Shown: positions 24,271-34,085, numbered from the stretch's first letter. The stretch: DNA of 64,000 nt from Flavobacteriales bacterium (GCA_016721825.1 JADKHI010000001.1:744001-808000); one strand, 5' to 3'. The notes: generated from the sequence alone by a model not told the origin. Numbers and translations are program-made.

Positions 24271-26688
24271 ATGCTCCGAACCCGATCCGTACTGATCTTT
24301 CTCTCCCTGGCCTTCTTGGGCCTTTCGAACGCCACCGGGCAGAACAGGTACACGATAAGCGGCTACATCAACGACTCCGCCAGCGGCGAAGCCCTGATCG
24401 GAGCCAGCCTCTTTGTGAAGGAGATCAACAAGGGCATCGGCACCAACGTGTACGGCTTCTACAGCATTACCCTGGATGAAGGCACTTACACCCTGCAGGT
24501 CCGCTACCTGGGTTACAAGGACATGGTGCGCACCGTGGCGTTGACGAGCGATCAGAAACAGAACTTCGACATGGCCTCCAGCGCCGTGGTGATCCGCGAG
24601 GCGGAAGTGGTGGGACGCAAGGGCAAGGGCAACACCGAGAGCACCGACATGGGCCGCATTGATGTGGATGTCCAGAAGCTACGCACCCTACCTGCGCTCC
24701 TCGGCGAGGTGGATATCCTGAAAGTGATCCAGTTCCTACCTGGGGTGAAGAGCAACGGCGAAGGCAACAGCGGTTTCTATGTGCGCGGTGGTGGTCCGGA
24801 CCAGAACCTGATCCTGCTGGACGATGCCACCGTGTACAATGCCAGTCACCTCTTCGGTTTCTTCAGCGTGTTCAATGCGGACGCGGTGAAGAACCTCGAA
24901 CTGTACAAGGGCGGCATGCCAGCGCAGTACGGTGGGCGCATCAGCTCTGTGCTCGACATCACCATGAAAGAGGGCAACGACCAGAAGTTCCATGGGCAGG
25001 GCGGCATCGGCCTCATCAGCTCACGGCTCACCCTGGAAGGGCCCATCGTTAAGGACCGAAGCTCTTTCATCGTGAGTGGGCGCCGTACCTATATCGATGT
25101 GCTCACCAAGCCCTTCCTGAAGGACAACCCCAACTTCGGCGGCAGCGGCTACTATTTCTACGACCTCAACGCCAAGGCCAACTACCGCATCAGCGACAAG
25201 GACCGCGTGTACTTGAGCGGTTACTTCGGGCGCGATGTGTTCGACTTCGGCACCAGCAACCCGGGCGATCCGAAGTTCAAGATCCCCTGGGGCAACGCCA
25301 CCGTGGCGGGCCGCTGGAACCACGTGTTCGGGCCCAAGCTCTTCATGAACGCCACCGCCACCTTCAGCGATTACAAGTTCGAGTTCCAAGGGGACCAGGA
25401 CCAGTTCAGCTTCAGCCTGAAGAGCGGCATTCGCGATTACGGCCTCAAGGTGGACCTGAACCAGTATGCCAGCGTGCAGCACAACCTGAAGTACGGCGGT
25501 CAATACATCAACCACCTCTACACACCCAGCACCGTGGTGGTGGAGAGCGGGGACACCGACTTCAACATCGACACCCCTTCCCGCTTGAAGGCCCATGAAG
25601 GTGCCCTCTACATCTCCGACGAGTTCGAAGCCACGGACCGCCTGCTGATCACCGCTGGTCTGCGCCTCACCACCTTCACCCACGTCGGCTCCTACAACGA
25701 GTACATCTTCGACGACCAGGGCGTGCAGACAGGCACCAGGTCATACGCCGCGGGGGAGAAGATCGCGAGCTACGCTGCATTGGAGCCTCGCCTCTCCGCA
25801 CGCTTCAAGCTGAACAAGAACAGCAGCGTGAAAGCCAGCTACAACCGCGGTCAGCAATACGTGCACCTGGCCAGCTTCAGCAGCATCGCCCTGCCCACCG
25901 ACGTGTGGATCCCCAGCAGCAAGAACGTGAAGCCCCTCATCGGATCGCAATACGCCGCAGGCTACTACCGCGACTTCGCCGAGCGCATGTTCGAGACCAG
26001 TGTGGAGGTCTATTACAAGGACATGCAGAACCTGATCGAATACGCCGAGGGTGTGCAGCCGCAGGACAACGGCAACAACAACTACGACGCGAACCTTGTG
26101 TTCGGCAAGGGCTACAGCTACGGTGCCGAGTTCTTCGTGAAGAAACGCACCGGCAAGTTGAACGGTTGGGTCGGCTACACTTGGAGCAAGACCATGCGCA
26201 TCTTCGACGACATCAACAACGGCGAGGAGTTCCCCAGCCGCTGGGACCGCCGCAACGACATCAGCGTGGTGGTCGGCTACGACCATAGTAAGCGCTGGCA
26301 GTTCGGCGCCACCTTCGTGTACAGTACCGGTCAGGCGGTCACCTTACCGGTGAACCGTTACTGGATCGAGGGGCGACTGGTGAGCGAGTACACCCAGCGC
26401 AACGGCTACCGTATGGCTCCTTACCACCGCTTGGACCTGGCTGCCACCCTGCACAACCGCGACACCAAGGAAATGACCGACCCCACCACTGGCGAGGTCA
26501 CCGAAGTGCCTAGGAAATGGCGCAGCAGCTGGACCTTCTCCGTGTACAACGCCTACAACCGCGCCAACCCCTACTTCATCTACTTCGCCAACAGCGGCGT
26601 GCCGGCCGAAGGCACCTTCCAGGTCGTGGCCAAGCAGGTGTCGCTCTTCTCCATCCTCCCATCCATCACCTGGAACTTCAACTTCTGA
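24271..26688 (+). CDS. TonB-dependent receptor with CarboxypepD-regulatory-like domain
   Basis: An 805-residue outer-membrane transporter. After the signal peptide (MLRTRSVLIFLSLAFLGLSNATG), residues about 26-110 form a carboxypeptidase-D-regulatory-like domain (ISGYINDSASGEALIGASLFV). The plug follows (about 130-230: LGEVDILKVIQFLPGVKSNGEGNSGFYVRGGGPDQNLILLDDATVYN), then the 22-strand barrel to the C-terminus, ending in IFPSITWNFNF-type aromatic residues. It imports a ligand in a TonB-dependent way; the ligand is not evident. The DUF4249 lipoprotein gene follows with a one-base overlap, the usual pairing for this receptor subclass in Bacteroidota, probably a surface lid or binding partner. 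Confidence 0.92.
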   Translation: MLRTRSVLIFLSLAFLGLSNATGQNRYTISGYINDSASGEALIGASLFVKEINKGIGTNVYGFYSITLDEGTYTLQVRYLGYKDMVRTVALTSDQKQNFDMASSAVVIREAEVVGRKGKGNTESTDMGRIDVDVQKLRTLPALLGEVDILKVIQFLPGVKSNGEGNSGFYVRGGGPDQNLILLDDATVYNASHLFGFFSVFNADAVKNLELYKGGMPAQYGGRISSVLDITMKEGNDQKFHGQGGIGLISSRLTLEGPIVKDRSSFIVSGRRTYIDVLTKPFLKDNPNFGGSGYYFYDLNAKANYRISDKDRVYLSGYFGRDVFDFGTSNPGDPKFKIPWGNATVAGRWNHVFGPKLFMNATATFSDYKFEFQGDQDQFSFSLKSGIRDYGLKVDLNQYASVQHNLKYGGQYINHLYTPSTVVVESGDTDFNIDTPSRLKAHEGALYISDEFEATDRLLITAGLRLTTFTHVGSYNEYIFDDQGVQTGTRSYAAGEKIASYAALEPRLSARFKLNKNSSVKASYNRGQQYVHLASFSSIALPTDVWIPSSKNVKPLIGSQYAAGYYRDFAERMFETSVEVYYKDMQNLIEYAEGVQPQDNGNNNYDANLVFGKGYSYGAEFFVKKRTGKLNGWVGYTWSKTMRIFDDINNGEEFPSRWDRRNDISVVVGYDHSKRWQFGATFVYSTGQAVTLPVNRYWIEGRLVSEYTQRNGYRMAPYHRLDLAATLHNRDTKEMTDPTTGEVTEVPRKWRSSWTFSVYNAYNRANPYFIYFANSGVPAEGTFQVVAKQVSLFSILPSITWNFNF

Positions 26689-27653
26689 TGCGCAGTTCCA
26701 TCCTCCCCTTCCTCGCCGTCGCCAGCTTGCTTACGGCCTGCACCAAGGACATTACCGTGGATCTGCCTACAACCGACCCCAAGCTGGTGGTCGAAGGCAC
26801 CATCGAGATCGGTGGCCCGCCGCTGGTGATCCTCACCCGCACCCAGAGCTACTTCGACCCGACAAGCTTGGAGAGCATCGCCAGCATCTTCGTTCGGGAT
26901 GCGGTGATCACCGTGAGCGATGGCATTACAACCGTTCCTCTGACCCAGATCTGCAGTTCGGCCATCCCCGACTCACTGATCGACGAGGCCGCCGCGCTGA
27001 CCGGCCTGGACCCCGCGCTGCTCGCCAGCGCTGACATCTGCATCTACGCGTACACCGGCAACGATTTCCTAGGCGTGGAAGGCCGGACCTACAGCCTGAA
27101 CATCGATGCCGGCGGTGAGCTCGCCAGCAGCGTCACCAGCATACCCTACGCGGTGGCGTTGGATTCGCTCTGGTTCCGCTTGGCGCAGCAGCAACCGGAC
27201 GACGACAGCCTGGGCTTCATCTACGCCACGCTCACCGACCCGGATACCATGGGCAACGCCTATCGCTGGTTCGCCAAGCGCATCAACCAGGACTACGACG
27301 GCGACCAGAAAGATGACCAGTTCATCGCCCCGCTCTTCTCCGTGTTCGAGGACCGATACATCAATGCCCTCACCTTCGACTTCAACTTCAACAGAGGCAG
27401 CAGTCAATACAGTTCCGATGAGGACGATGAGAACGAGGAGGCCGGCTATTTCAAGCGCGGCGATACGGTGGTGGTGAAATTCGTGAGCATCGGCATCCCT
27501 GAGTTCCAGTTCTACAACACCTACGCGAACAACGTGGCCTCCCAAGGTGACCTGTTCAGCACCCCGGCCAACGCGCGCACCAACATCTCCGGCGGGCTGG
27601 GCGTGTGGGCCGGCTACGCCCAAGCCATCGACACGATGGTCTGCGTTCCCTGA
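26688..27653 (+). CDS. DUF4249 lipoprotein, partner of the TonB receptor
   Basis: A 321-residue lipoprotein: MRSSILPFLAVASLLTAC carries a lipobox (LTAC). The beginning of the mature protein (KDITVDLPTTDPKLVVEGTIEIGGPPLVILTRTQSYFDP) is the typical DUF4249 start, where a beta-sandwich domain is followed by a region rich in aromatic and acidic residues. Such proteins are encoded next to TonB receptors and are thought to sit on the receptor's outer face, but no reaction is known. The ATG shares its A with the receptor's TGA, so translation is coupled. An ORF beginning at 26517 is only the extension of this frame into the receptor gene. Confidence 0.88.
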   Translation: MRSSILPFLAVASLLTACTKDITVDLPTTDPKLVVEGTIEIGGPPLVILTRTQSYFDPTSLESIASIFVRDAVITVSDGITTVPLTQICSSAIPDSLIDEAAALTGLDPALLASADICIYAYTGNDFLGVEGRTYSLNIDAGGELASSVTSIPYAVALDSLWFRLAQQQPDDDSLGFIYATLTDPDTMGNAYRWFAKRINQDYDGDQKDDQFIAPLFSVFEDRYINALTFDFNFNRGSSQYSSDEDDENEEAGYFKRGDTVVVKFVSIGIPEFQFYNTYANNVASQGDLFSTPANARTNISGGLGVWAGYAQAIDTMVCVP

Positions 27654-27705
27654 CAGCCGTCCAAGGGAGTGATGGGCGTCACCCGGTGGTCGCCCCCGCA
27701 GCCGC

Positions 27706-27713
27706 TACATTTG
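27706..27713 (+). promoter_or_regulatory. Putative trxB -7 element (TACATTTG)
   Basis: TACATTTG, an exact TANNTTTG match, lies 16 bp before the trxB start codon. Confidence 0.5.
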
Positions 27714-27729
27714 CGGCCCGAACACACCC

Positions 27730-28680
27730 ATGAACACCGCTCCCGAACATGTGAAGTGCCTGATCATCGGATCAGGTCCCGCAGGCTACTCAGCCGCCAT
27801 CTATGCCGCACGCGCCGACCTGAAACCGGTGATGATCGAAGGCCCACTGCCCGGCGGCCAGCTCACTCAGACCACCGAAGTGGACAACTACCCGGGCTAC
27901 CCGAACGGGCGCAGCGGACCCGAAATGATGGAGGACCTGAAGGCCCAGGCCAAGCGCTTCGATACCGATGTGCGCAACGGCTGGGTGACCAAGGTGGACT
28001 TCAGCGGCCCTGTGCACAAGGTGTGGGTGGATGAGAAGACCGAGATCCATGCCGATTCCATCATCATCAGCACCGGCGCCAGCGCCAAGTGGCTGGGCCT
28101 GCCCAACGAGATCCGCCTGCGCGACATCGGTGGCGGCGTAACGGCCTGTGCGGTGTGTGATGGCTTCTTCTTCAAAGGCCAGACCGTGGCCCTGGTGGGC
28201 GCAGGTGATACCGCCTGCGAAGAAGCTTCCTACCTCGCCAAGCTCTGTCCCAAGGTCTACATGCTTGTGCGTAAGAACGAGTTCCGCGCCAGCAAGGCCA
28301 TGGTGCACCGCGTGGAGAACACGCCCAACATCGAGGTCCTCTTCAACACCGAAGTGAAGGACGTGCTCGGCGAACACGGTGTGGATGGTCTGCTTGCCAT
28401 CAACAACGTCACCGGCGAAGAGCGCAAGCTCGACATCACCGGCCTCTTCGTTGCCATCGGCCACAAGCCCGCCACCGACCTCTTCAAGGACTGGTTGGAC
28501 ATGGATGATGCCGGTTACCTGCGGCACGATGCCGACCGCACCAGCACCAAAGTGCCCGGCGTGTTCGTGGCGGGCGATGCGGCTGATAAGGTGTACCGCC
28601 AAGCGGTGACCTCGGCCGGAACGGGTTGCATGGCGGCGCTCGATGCCGAGCGCTACCTCGCGGCCAAAGGGATCCATTGA
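27730..28680 (+). CDS. trxB: Thioredoxin-disulfide reductase
   Basis: A 316-residue FAD/NADPH flavoenzyme of the usual TrxB length. The FAD-binding motif is IIGSGPAGYSAAIYAARADL. The redox-active disulfide is Cys140-Ala-Val-Cys143 in TACAVCDGFFF, inside the NADPH domain (VALVGAGDTACEEASYLA). The C-terminal FAD segment is GVFVAGDAADKVYRQAVTSAGTGCMAALDAERYL. It reduces thioredoxin with NADPH in the cytoplasm. The sigma-54-type regulator gene of the kdp locus starts 10 bp after its stop, so the two may share a transcript, although they are functionally unrelated as far as known. Confidence 0.97.
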   Translation: MNTAPEHVKCLIIGSGPAGYSAAIYAARADLKPVMIEGPLPGGQLTQTTEVDNYPGYPNGRSGPEMMEDLKAQAKRFDTDVRNGWVTKVDFSGPVHKVWVDEKTEIHADSIIISTGASAKWLGLPNEIRLRDIGGGVTACAVCDGFFFKGQTVALVGAGDTACEEASYLAKLCPKVYMLVRKNEFRASKAMVHRVENTPNIEVLFNTEVKDVLGEHGVDGLLAINNVTGEERKLDITGLFVAIGHKPATDLFKDWLDMDDAGYLRHDADRTSTKVPGVFVAGDAADKVYRQAVTSAGTGCMAALDAERYLAAKGIH

Positions 28681-28690
28681 TGCCACGGTC

Positions 28691-30019
28691 ATGAGCCGGT
28701 CAGCCCACCTGCTGATCATCGACGATGAGCCCCAGCTGCGTAACATGCTGCAGAGGCTCTTCGCCAGCGAGGGCTATGCCGTGACCACCGCCGAGACCGG
28801 CGCCCAGGCCATGCAACGGCTGAAGGCCCAGCGCTTCCACGTGGTGCTCTGCGATGTGAAGCTGCCGGATGCCAACGGCGTGGAGCTCACCGGCGCCATC
28901 AAGGCCCAGCAGCCCGATGCGGAGGTGATCGTGTTCACGGCTTTCGGCAACATCCCTGATGCGGTGCGGGCCGTGCAGAACGGTGCCTTCCACTACCTGG
29001 TGAAGGGCGACGACAACGACAAGCTGATCCCGACCGCAAGCCGCGCGCTCGCAAAAGCGCAGGCCCAGCAGCAGGTGGAGAAGAGCTCCCATGCCGATCC
29101 CTTCGACGCGGTCACGGGTCGCACGCCCGCCATACAGCAGGTGGTGGCGTTGGCCCGGAAGGTCGCACCCACCGACACCTCCGTGTTGCTCACCGGTGCC
29201 ACAGGAACCGGCAAGGAAGTGTTCGCGCAAGCGATCCATGCGGCAAGCGCCCGGGAGAAGAAACCCTTCGTGGCCGTTAACTGCGGTGCCCTCAGTCGTG
29301 AACTCCTAGAGAGCGAGCTGTTCGGCCATGTGGCTGGCGCCTTCACCGGAGCGCTGAAGGACCGCAAAGGCCTTGTGGAAACGGCGAAGGGGGGAACGCT
29401 CTTCCTCGACGAGATCGGTGAGCTGCCGCTGGACCTGCAGGCCAAGCTATTGCGCGTGCTAGAGACCGGCGACTACCTACGCGTGGGCGACACCGCACCA
29501 CAGAAAGCAGATGTGCGCATCATCGCGGCCACGCACCACGACCTGCTACAGGAGAGCTCCGAAGGCCGCTTCCGCCAGGACCTGTACTATCGCCTCGCCA
29601 CCTTCACCCTGCGCCTACCGTCGTTGGTGGAGCGGAGATCCGACATACCGCTGCTGGCCGAGGTCTTCATTGAACGCTTCGCGGCCAAACTGAAGAAGCC
29701 GATAACCGGCGTTGACGCTGATGTGAAGATGCGACTGCTGAACTACACCTGGCCCGGACAAGTGCGAGAGCTCCGCAACGTCATCGAACGCGCGTGCATC
29801 CTCAGCGATGGTCCACTGCTCGATGCGGCCTCACTGCCGCTGGAAGTGCTGGGCCTCCCCGAACAAAAGACCGGAGCGATATACGAACTCGAACAGATCG
29901 AGCGCGAGCACATCCGCCGCGTGCTCGCCCACACCGGCGGCAACAAGACGCTGGCCGCCGAGCTGCTCGGCATCGGCCTCACCACGTTGTATGCGAAGGT
30001 GAAGCGTTTCGACCCCTGA
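28691..30019 (+). CDS. Sigma-54-dependent response regulator of the kdp locus (NtrC family)
   Basis: A 442-residue regulator. Receiver domain 1-120 has Asp55 (VVLCDVKLPDANG). The AAA+ domain (about 140-370) has Walker A GATGTGKE, the sigma-54 contact loop GAFTGA and Walker B GGTLFLDEIGELP. A Fis-type HTH (about 395-440: EREHIRRVLAHTGGNKTLAAELLGIGLTTLYAKVKRF) ends the protein. It sits directly upstream of kdpFABC, with a histidine kinase at the far end of the locus, so it probably replaces the OmpR-type KdpE found in proteobacteria. The start at 28691 is conserved (LLIIDDEPQLR). No convincing -24/-12 promoter was found before kdp (see rejected items). Confidence 0.92.
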   Translation: MSRSAHLLIIDDEPQLRNMLQRLFASEGYAVTTAETGAQAMQRLKAQRFHVVLCDVKLPDANGVELTGAIKAQQPDAEVIVFTAFGNIPDAVRAVQNGAFHYLVKGDDNDKLIPTASRALAKAQAQQQVEKSSHADPFDAVTGRTPAIQQVVALARKVAPTDTSVLLTGATGTGKEVFAQAIHAASAREKKPFVAVNCGALSRELLESELFGHVAGAFTGALKDRKGLVETAKGGTLFLDEIGELPLDLQAKLLRVLETGDYLRVGDTAPQKADVRIIAATHHDLLQESSEGRFRQDLYYRLATFTLRLPSLVERRSDIPLLAEVFIERFAAKLKKPITGVDADVKMRLLNYTWPGQVRELRNVIERACILSDGPLLDAASLPLEVLGLPEQKTGAIYELEQIEREHIRRVLAHTGGNKTLAAELLGIGLTTLYAKVKRFDP

Positions 30020-30163
30020 CCCTTCCATTCCTGCACCGCACCCTTCCATTTCGGCAGGGTCGCTGAGTAGCTGCTCGTTCATCCGGCCCGCATCCATCCT
30101 ACGCCCGATGGGCGTTCCTTGCTATTCGTTCGTTCCGGGCATTCCATTCGCCAATGGCGCGGC

Positions 30164-30253
30164 ATGGACATCCTCACACTGCTGTTGGTCGCCGCCGGTC
30201 TGCTCGGTTTCGCGCTGTGCTACCGGTGCATCAACTGGTTCGAAAAGATCTGA
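30164..30253 (+). CDS. 29-residue kdp-associated membrane peptide
   Basis: A short gene between the regulator and kdpF encodes a single hydrophobic helix (MDILTLLLVAAGLLGFALCY) followed by RCINWFEKI. Its stop is 4 bp before kdpF, and spacing and direction match the operon. Peptides of this shape, ending in a D/WFEKI-like tail, are seen before kdpF in other Bacteroidota as I recall them. It may be a second small subunit that stabilises the Kdp complex like KdpF, but no function is established. Confidence 0.65.
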   Translation: MDILTLLLVAAGLLGFALCYRCINWFEKI

Positions 30254-30257
30254 TCCC

Positions 30258-30335
30258 ATGATCGCGCTGCTCATCGTTTCCATCCTCCTCTTCGCCTACA
30301 TGTGCTACGTGCTGGTGAAACCAGAAAAGTTCTGA
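30258..30335 (+). CDS. kdpF: Potassium-transporting ATPase subunit F
   Basis: A 25-residue membrane peptide, MIALLIVSILLFAYMCYVLV followed by KPEKF, the hallmark of KdpF (YVLxxPEKF). KdpF stabilises the KdpFABC complex. It starts 4 bp after the preceding peptide and ends 4 bp before kdpA. Confidence 0.9.
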   Translation: MIALLIVSILLFAYMCYVLVKPEKF

Positions 30336-30339
30336 CACC

Positions 30340-32037
30340 ATGATGAACACTGAACTCTTCGGCATTGTGACCATGTTCATGGTCGCCTTGCTCCTCGCCA
30401 TCCCACTAGGGCGCTATATCGCCCGCGTTTACAGCGGCGAACGTTCGCTGCTGGACCTTGTGATGGGTCCGTTGGAGCGTCTCTTCTTCCGTGCCTCGGG
30501 CATCGACTCCAAGCGCGAGATGGACTGGAAGGAGCATTTGAAGGTGTTGCTCACCATCAACATGGTCTGGTTCCTCTGGGCAATGTTCGTGTTGACCAAC
30601 CAGGGCTGGCTGCCTTGGAACCCGGACGGCAATCCAAGCATGAGCGCCGATCTGGCCTTCAATACGGCCATCAGCTTCGTGGTGAATTGCAACCTGCAGC
30701 ACTACAGCGGCGAATCGGGTGCCACCTACTTCAGCCAGATCTTCGGCTTGATGTTCCTGCAGTTCGTGAGCGCAGGGACGGGCATGGCCGCTGCGGCGAT
30801 GGTCTTCAACGCATTGAAGCAGCGCACCGCCGCCAAGCTTGGCAACTTCTACGACTACTTCCTGAAGAGCATGACGCGCGTGCTACTTCCGATATCGCTC
30901 GTAGTGGCCGTACTGCTGATGTTCAACGGCACACCGCAAACCGTCGAAGGCAAGGACAGCATCGTGACGCTGCAAGGCGATAGTGTGCAGGTCTCACGTG
31001 GGCCGGTCGCGGGTTTCGTTGCGATCAAGCATTTAGGCACCAACGGCGGTGGCTACTACGGAGCGAACAGTGCGCATCCGCTGGAGAACCCGAGCTACTT
31101 CACCAACATGGTGGAGATGGTAGCGCAGTTGATCATCCCCTTCGCGATGGTCTTCGCCTTGGGCTTCTACCTGAAGCGGAAACGGTTCGCGTGGATGGTC
31201 TTCGGTGTGATGACGGTCGGCTTCCTGCTGCTCGCCGTTCCGAACATCATCATGGAAGTGAACGGCAACCCGAACATCACGGCCATGGGCATCGACCAGA
31301 CCACGGGTGCCATGGAAGGCAAGGAAGTGCGTTTCGGTGCAGCGGCCTCGGGTTTCTGGAGCATCGTGACCACGGTGATCAGCACCGGCTCGGTGAACGC
31401 GATGCACGATAGTACCATGCCCTTGAGCGGCATGAACGAGCTGCTGGCCATGATGACCAATGCATTCTACGGCGGGGCGGGCGTAGGCATCCTCAACTTC
31501 TTCGTCTTCATCGTCCTCGCTGTGTTCATCAGCGGCCTCATGGTGGGCCGTACGCCGGAGTTCATGGGCAAGAAGATCGAGGCACGCGAAATGAAGATCG
31601 CGATGATCATCGCGCTGTTGCACCCGTTCTTGATCCTCACCGGCACGGCACTCGCGGCCTACGGCATCACCCACACGCCGGACCACGCCTGGTTGAACAA
31701 CCCCGGTTCGCACGGCTTCAGTGAGATGCTCTACGAATACACCAGCGCTTCCGCCAACAACGGCAGTGGCTTCGAGGGCCTTGGCGACAACACGCCGTGG
31801 TGGAACATCAGCACGGGCATCATCCTGCTGCTCTCGCGCTTCCTGCCGATCATCGGGCCGCTGGCGATCGCTGGCCTGCTCGCACAGAAGAAGTACATCC
31901 CCGAAAGCGCGGGCACATTGAAAACGGACACCGGCACCTTCGGCGTGGTTGTGTTCGCCGTGATCGCCATCGTGGCCGCACTCTCGTTCTTCCCGGCGCT
32001 CGCCTTGGGCCCCATCGCCGAATACCTCAGCTTCTGA
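30340..32037 (+). CDS. kdpA: Potassium-transporting ATPase subunit A
   Basis: A 565-residue polytopic protein of the potassium-transporter superfamily, the channel-like subunit that selects and translocates K+. Selectivity-filter-like loops are visible: NCNLQHYSGESGATYFSQIFGLMFLQFVSAGTGMAAA, LGTNGGGYYGANSAHPLENP, STGSVNAMHDSTMPLSGM and SANNGSGFEGLGDNTPWWN. Length equals the usual KdpA. Two consecutive ATG codons (30340 and 30343) leave the start uncertain by one codon. It forms the inner-membrane complex with KdpB, KdpC and KdpF. Confidence 0.97.
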   Translation: MMNTELFGIVTMFMVALLLAIPLGRYIARVYSGERSLLDLVMGPLERLFFRASGIDSKREMDWKEHLKVLLTINMVWFLWAMFVLTNQGWLPWNPDGNPSMSADLAFNTAISFVVNCNLQHYSGESGATYFSQIFGLMFLQFVSAGTGMAAAAMVFNALKQRTAAKLGNFYDYFLKSMTRVLLPISLVVAVLLMFNGTPQTVEGKDSIVTLQGDSVQVSRGPVAGFVAIKHLGTNGGGYYGANSAHPLENPSYFTNMVEMVAQLIIPFAMVFALGFYLKRKRFAWMVFGVMTVGFLLLAVPNIIMEVNGNPNITAMGIDQTTGAMEGKEVRFGAAASGFWSIVTTVISTGSVNAMHDSTMPLSGMNELLAMMTNAFYGGAGVGILNFFVFIVLAVFISGLMVGRTPEFMGKKIEAREMKIAMIIALLHPFLILTGTALAAYGITHTPDHAWLNNPGSHGFSEMLYEYTSASANNGSGFEGLGDNTPWWNISTGIILLLSRFLPIIGPLAIAGLLAQKKYIPESAGTLKTDTGTFGVVVFAVIAIVAALSFFPALALGPIAEYLSF

Positions 32038-32041
32038 TCCC

Positions 32042-34078
32042 ATGAACGCTCAACAACCGACTTCGCTTTTTCAACGCGCGCTGGTCATGGAGGCTGTGAA
32101 GCAGTCCTTCGTGAAGCTCGACCCTCGCATCCTGATGCGCAACCCGGTGATGTTCACCGTCGAAGTTGGCACAGCGGTGATGCTCGTCGTCTCGCTCTGG
32201 GTGCTCTTCGGCGGAGGTGGCTCACAGGGCACCCTGGGCTACAACATCGCCATCTTCCTGCTCCTGTTCCTCACCCTGCTCTTCGCCAACTTCGCCGAGG
32301 CCATCGCCGAAGCGCGCGGAAAGGCGCAGGCCAATTCGCTGCGGAAGACCCGCGAGGAAACGCCGGCGAAAGTCGTGGGAGCGGATGGGAAGATCACGCT
32401 GCGTTCCTCCAGCGACCTGCGCAAGGGCGATGTGTTCGTGTGCGAGGCCGGTGACCTGATCGCAACGGACGGCGAGATCATCGAGGGCCTCGCCAGCATC
32501 GACGAGAGCGCCATCACGGGTGAAAGCGCGCCGGTGATCCGCGAGGCTGGCGGAGACAAGAGCTCTGTCACGGGTGGCACGAAGGTGCTGAGCGATCGCG
32601 TTAAAGTCCGCGTGACCAATGAGCCCGGTGAAAGCTTCCTGGACCGCATGATCGCGCTGGTGGAAGGCGCCAGCAGGCAGAAGACCCCGAACGAGATCGC
32701 GTTGACCATCTTGCTCGCGGGCTTCACACTGGTGTTCATCATCGTGTGTGTCACGCTACAGCCTTTTGCGGGTTATGCGAACGCCACCGTGACCATCGCG
32801 GCGCTCGTTTCACTTTTCGTGTGCCTGATCCCCACCACGATCGGCGGGTTGTTGAGCGCCATCGGCATCGCGGGCATGGACCGTGCGCTGCGAGCCAACG
32901 TGATCACCAAGAGCGGCAAGGCGGTGGAAACGGCGGGCGACATCGACGTGCTGTTGTTGGACAAGACCGGCACCATCACCATCGGCAACCGCAAGGCCAC
33001 GGCCTTTCATCCGGCAGCGGGCGTTGACCGGAACATGTTCATCCGTTCGTGTGTGCTCGGTTCACTGGCCGACGAAACACCCGAGGGCAAGAGCATCTTG
33101 GAGCTTGCCGGTGCGGATGTCACCCGTGGGCTTTCGTTGGACGGCGCCGAGCTGATCAAGTTCACAGCGGAAACGCGCAGCAGTGGTGTGGATATGCCCA
33201 ACGGTCAACGCATCCGGAAAGGCGCGCAGGATGCGATGAAGAGGTTGGCCGAACGTGCTGGCAACAACGTACCCAGCGATGTGGACACTGAAGTGAAGCG
33301 CATCGCAAGCAACGGCGGAACGCCCTTGGTGGTCGCCGAGAACGATCGCATCTTCGGCTGCATCGAATTGCAGGACATCATCAAGCCCGGCATCAGCGAA
33401 CGCTTCGAACGCCTGCGGAAGATGGGCGTGAAGACCGTGATGGTCACGGGTGACAACCCGCTCACCGCGAAGTTCATCGCACAGAAGGCCGGTGTGGACG
33501 ACTACATCGCCGAGGCCACACCCGAGGACAAGATGGCCTACATCAAGAAGGAACAACAGAGCGGCCGTCTGGTGGCCATGATGGGCGATGGAACGAACGA
33601 TGCGCCCGCCCTTGCACAAGCGGATGTGGGTGTGGCCATGAACAGCGGTACCGCGCCCGCCAAGGAAGCCGGCAACATGGTGGACCTGGACAACGACCCC
33701 ACCAAGCTCATCGAGATCGTGGAGATCGGCAAGCAGTTGCTGATGACACGCGGCACGCTCACCACCTTCAGCATCGCGAACGACGTGGCGAAGTACTTCG
33801 CCATCGTGCCCGCGCTCTTCATCGCCAGCATCCCGGCCTTGCAGGGGCTCAACATCATGCACTTGAGCAGTCCGGAGAGCGCCATCCTTTCAGCCGTGAT
33901 CTTCAACGCGCTGATCATCCCCGCCCTCATCCCGCTGGCATTGAAAGGTGTGGCCTACAAGCCCATCGGGGCCTCCGCCATCCTGCGCCGCAACCTGATG
34001 ATCTACGGCGTTGGTGGCCTCATCGTGCCCTTCATCGGCATCAAGGCCATCGATCTGGTCGTTTCCCTCTTCATCTGA
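32042..34078 (+). CDS. kdpB: Potassium-transporting ATPase subunit B (P-type ATPase)
   Basis: A 678-residue P-type ATPase that powers K+ uptake through KdpA. The phosphorylated aspartate is Asp307 in DKTGTIT, the same position as in E. coli KdpB. Other motifs: actuator loop TGESAPV, nucleotide-binding KGAQDAMKRL, hinge MVTGDNPLTAKFIA and MMGDGTNDAPALAQADVGVAMNSGT. The membrane half shows the expected helices, including VSLFVCLIPTTIGGLLSAIGIAGMDR. It starts 4 bp after kdpA and ends 7 bp before kdpC. Confidence 0.98.
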   Translation: MNAQQPTSLFQRALVMEAVKQSFVKLDPRILMRNPVMFTVEVGTAVMLVVSLWVLFGGGGSQGTLGYNIAIFLLLFLTLLFANFAEAIAEARGKAQANSLRKTREETPAKVVGADGKITLRSSSDLRKGDVFVCEAGDLIATDGEIIEGLASIDESAITGESAPVIREAGGDKSSVTGGTKVLSDRVKVRVTNEPGESFLDRMIALVEGASRQKTPNEIALTILLAGFTLVFIIVCVTLQPFAGYANATVTIAALVSLFVCLIPTTIGGLLSAIGIAGMDRALRANVITKSGKAVETAGDIDVLLLDKTGTITIGNRKATAFHPAAGVDRNMFIRSCVLGSLADETPEGKSILELAGADVTRGLSLDGAELIKFTAETRSSGVDMPNGQRIRKGAQDAMKRLAERAGNNVPSDVDTEVKRIASNGGTPLVVAENDRIFGCIELQDIIKPGISERFERLRKMGVKTVMVTGDNPLTAKFIAQKAGVDDYIAEATPEDKMAYIKKEQQSGRLVAMMGDGTNDAPALAQADVGVAMNSGTAPAKEAGNMVDLDNDPTKLIEIVEIGKQLLMTRGTLTTFSIANDVAKYFAIVPALFIASIPALQGLNIMHLSSPESAILSAVIFNALIIPALIPLALKGVAYKPIGASAILRRNLMIYGVGGLIVPFIGIKAIDLVVSLFI

Positions 34079-34085
34079 TCCAACA

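Noticed and set aside
30109..30123. Possible sigma-54 promoter TGGGCG-N4-TTGCT upstream of kdp
   Set aside because: Spacing between the GG and GC elements is short by one base compared with the -24/-12 consensus, and the -24 half is a weak match.
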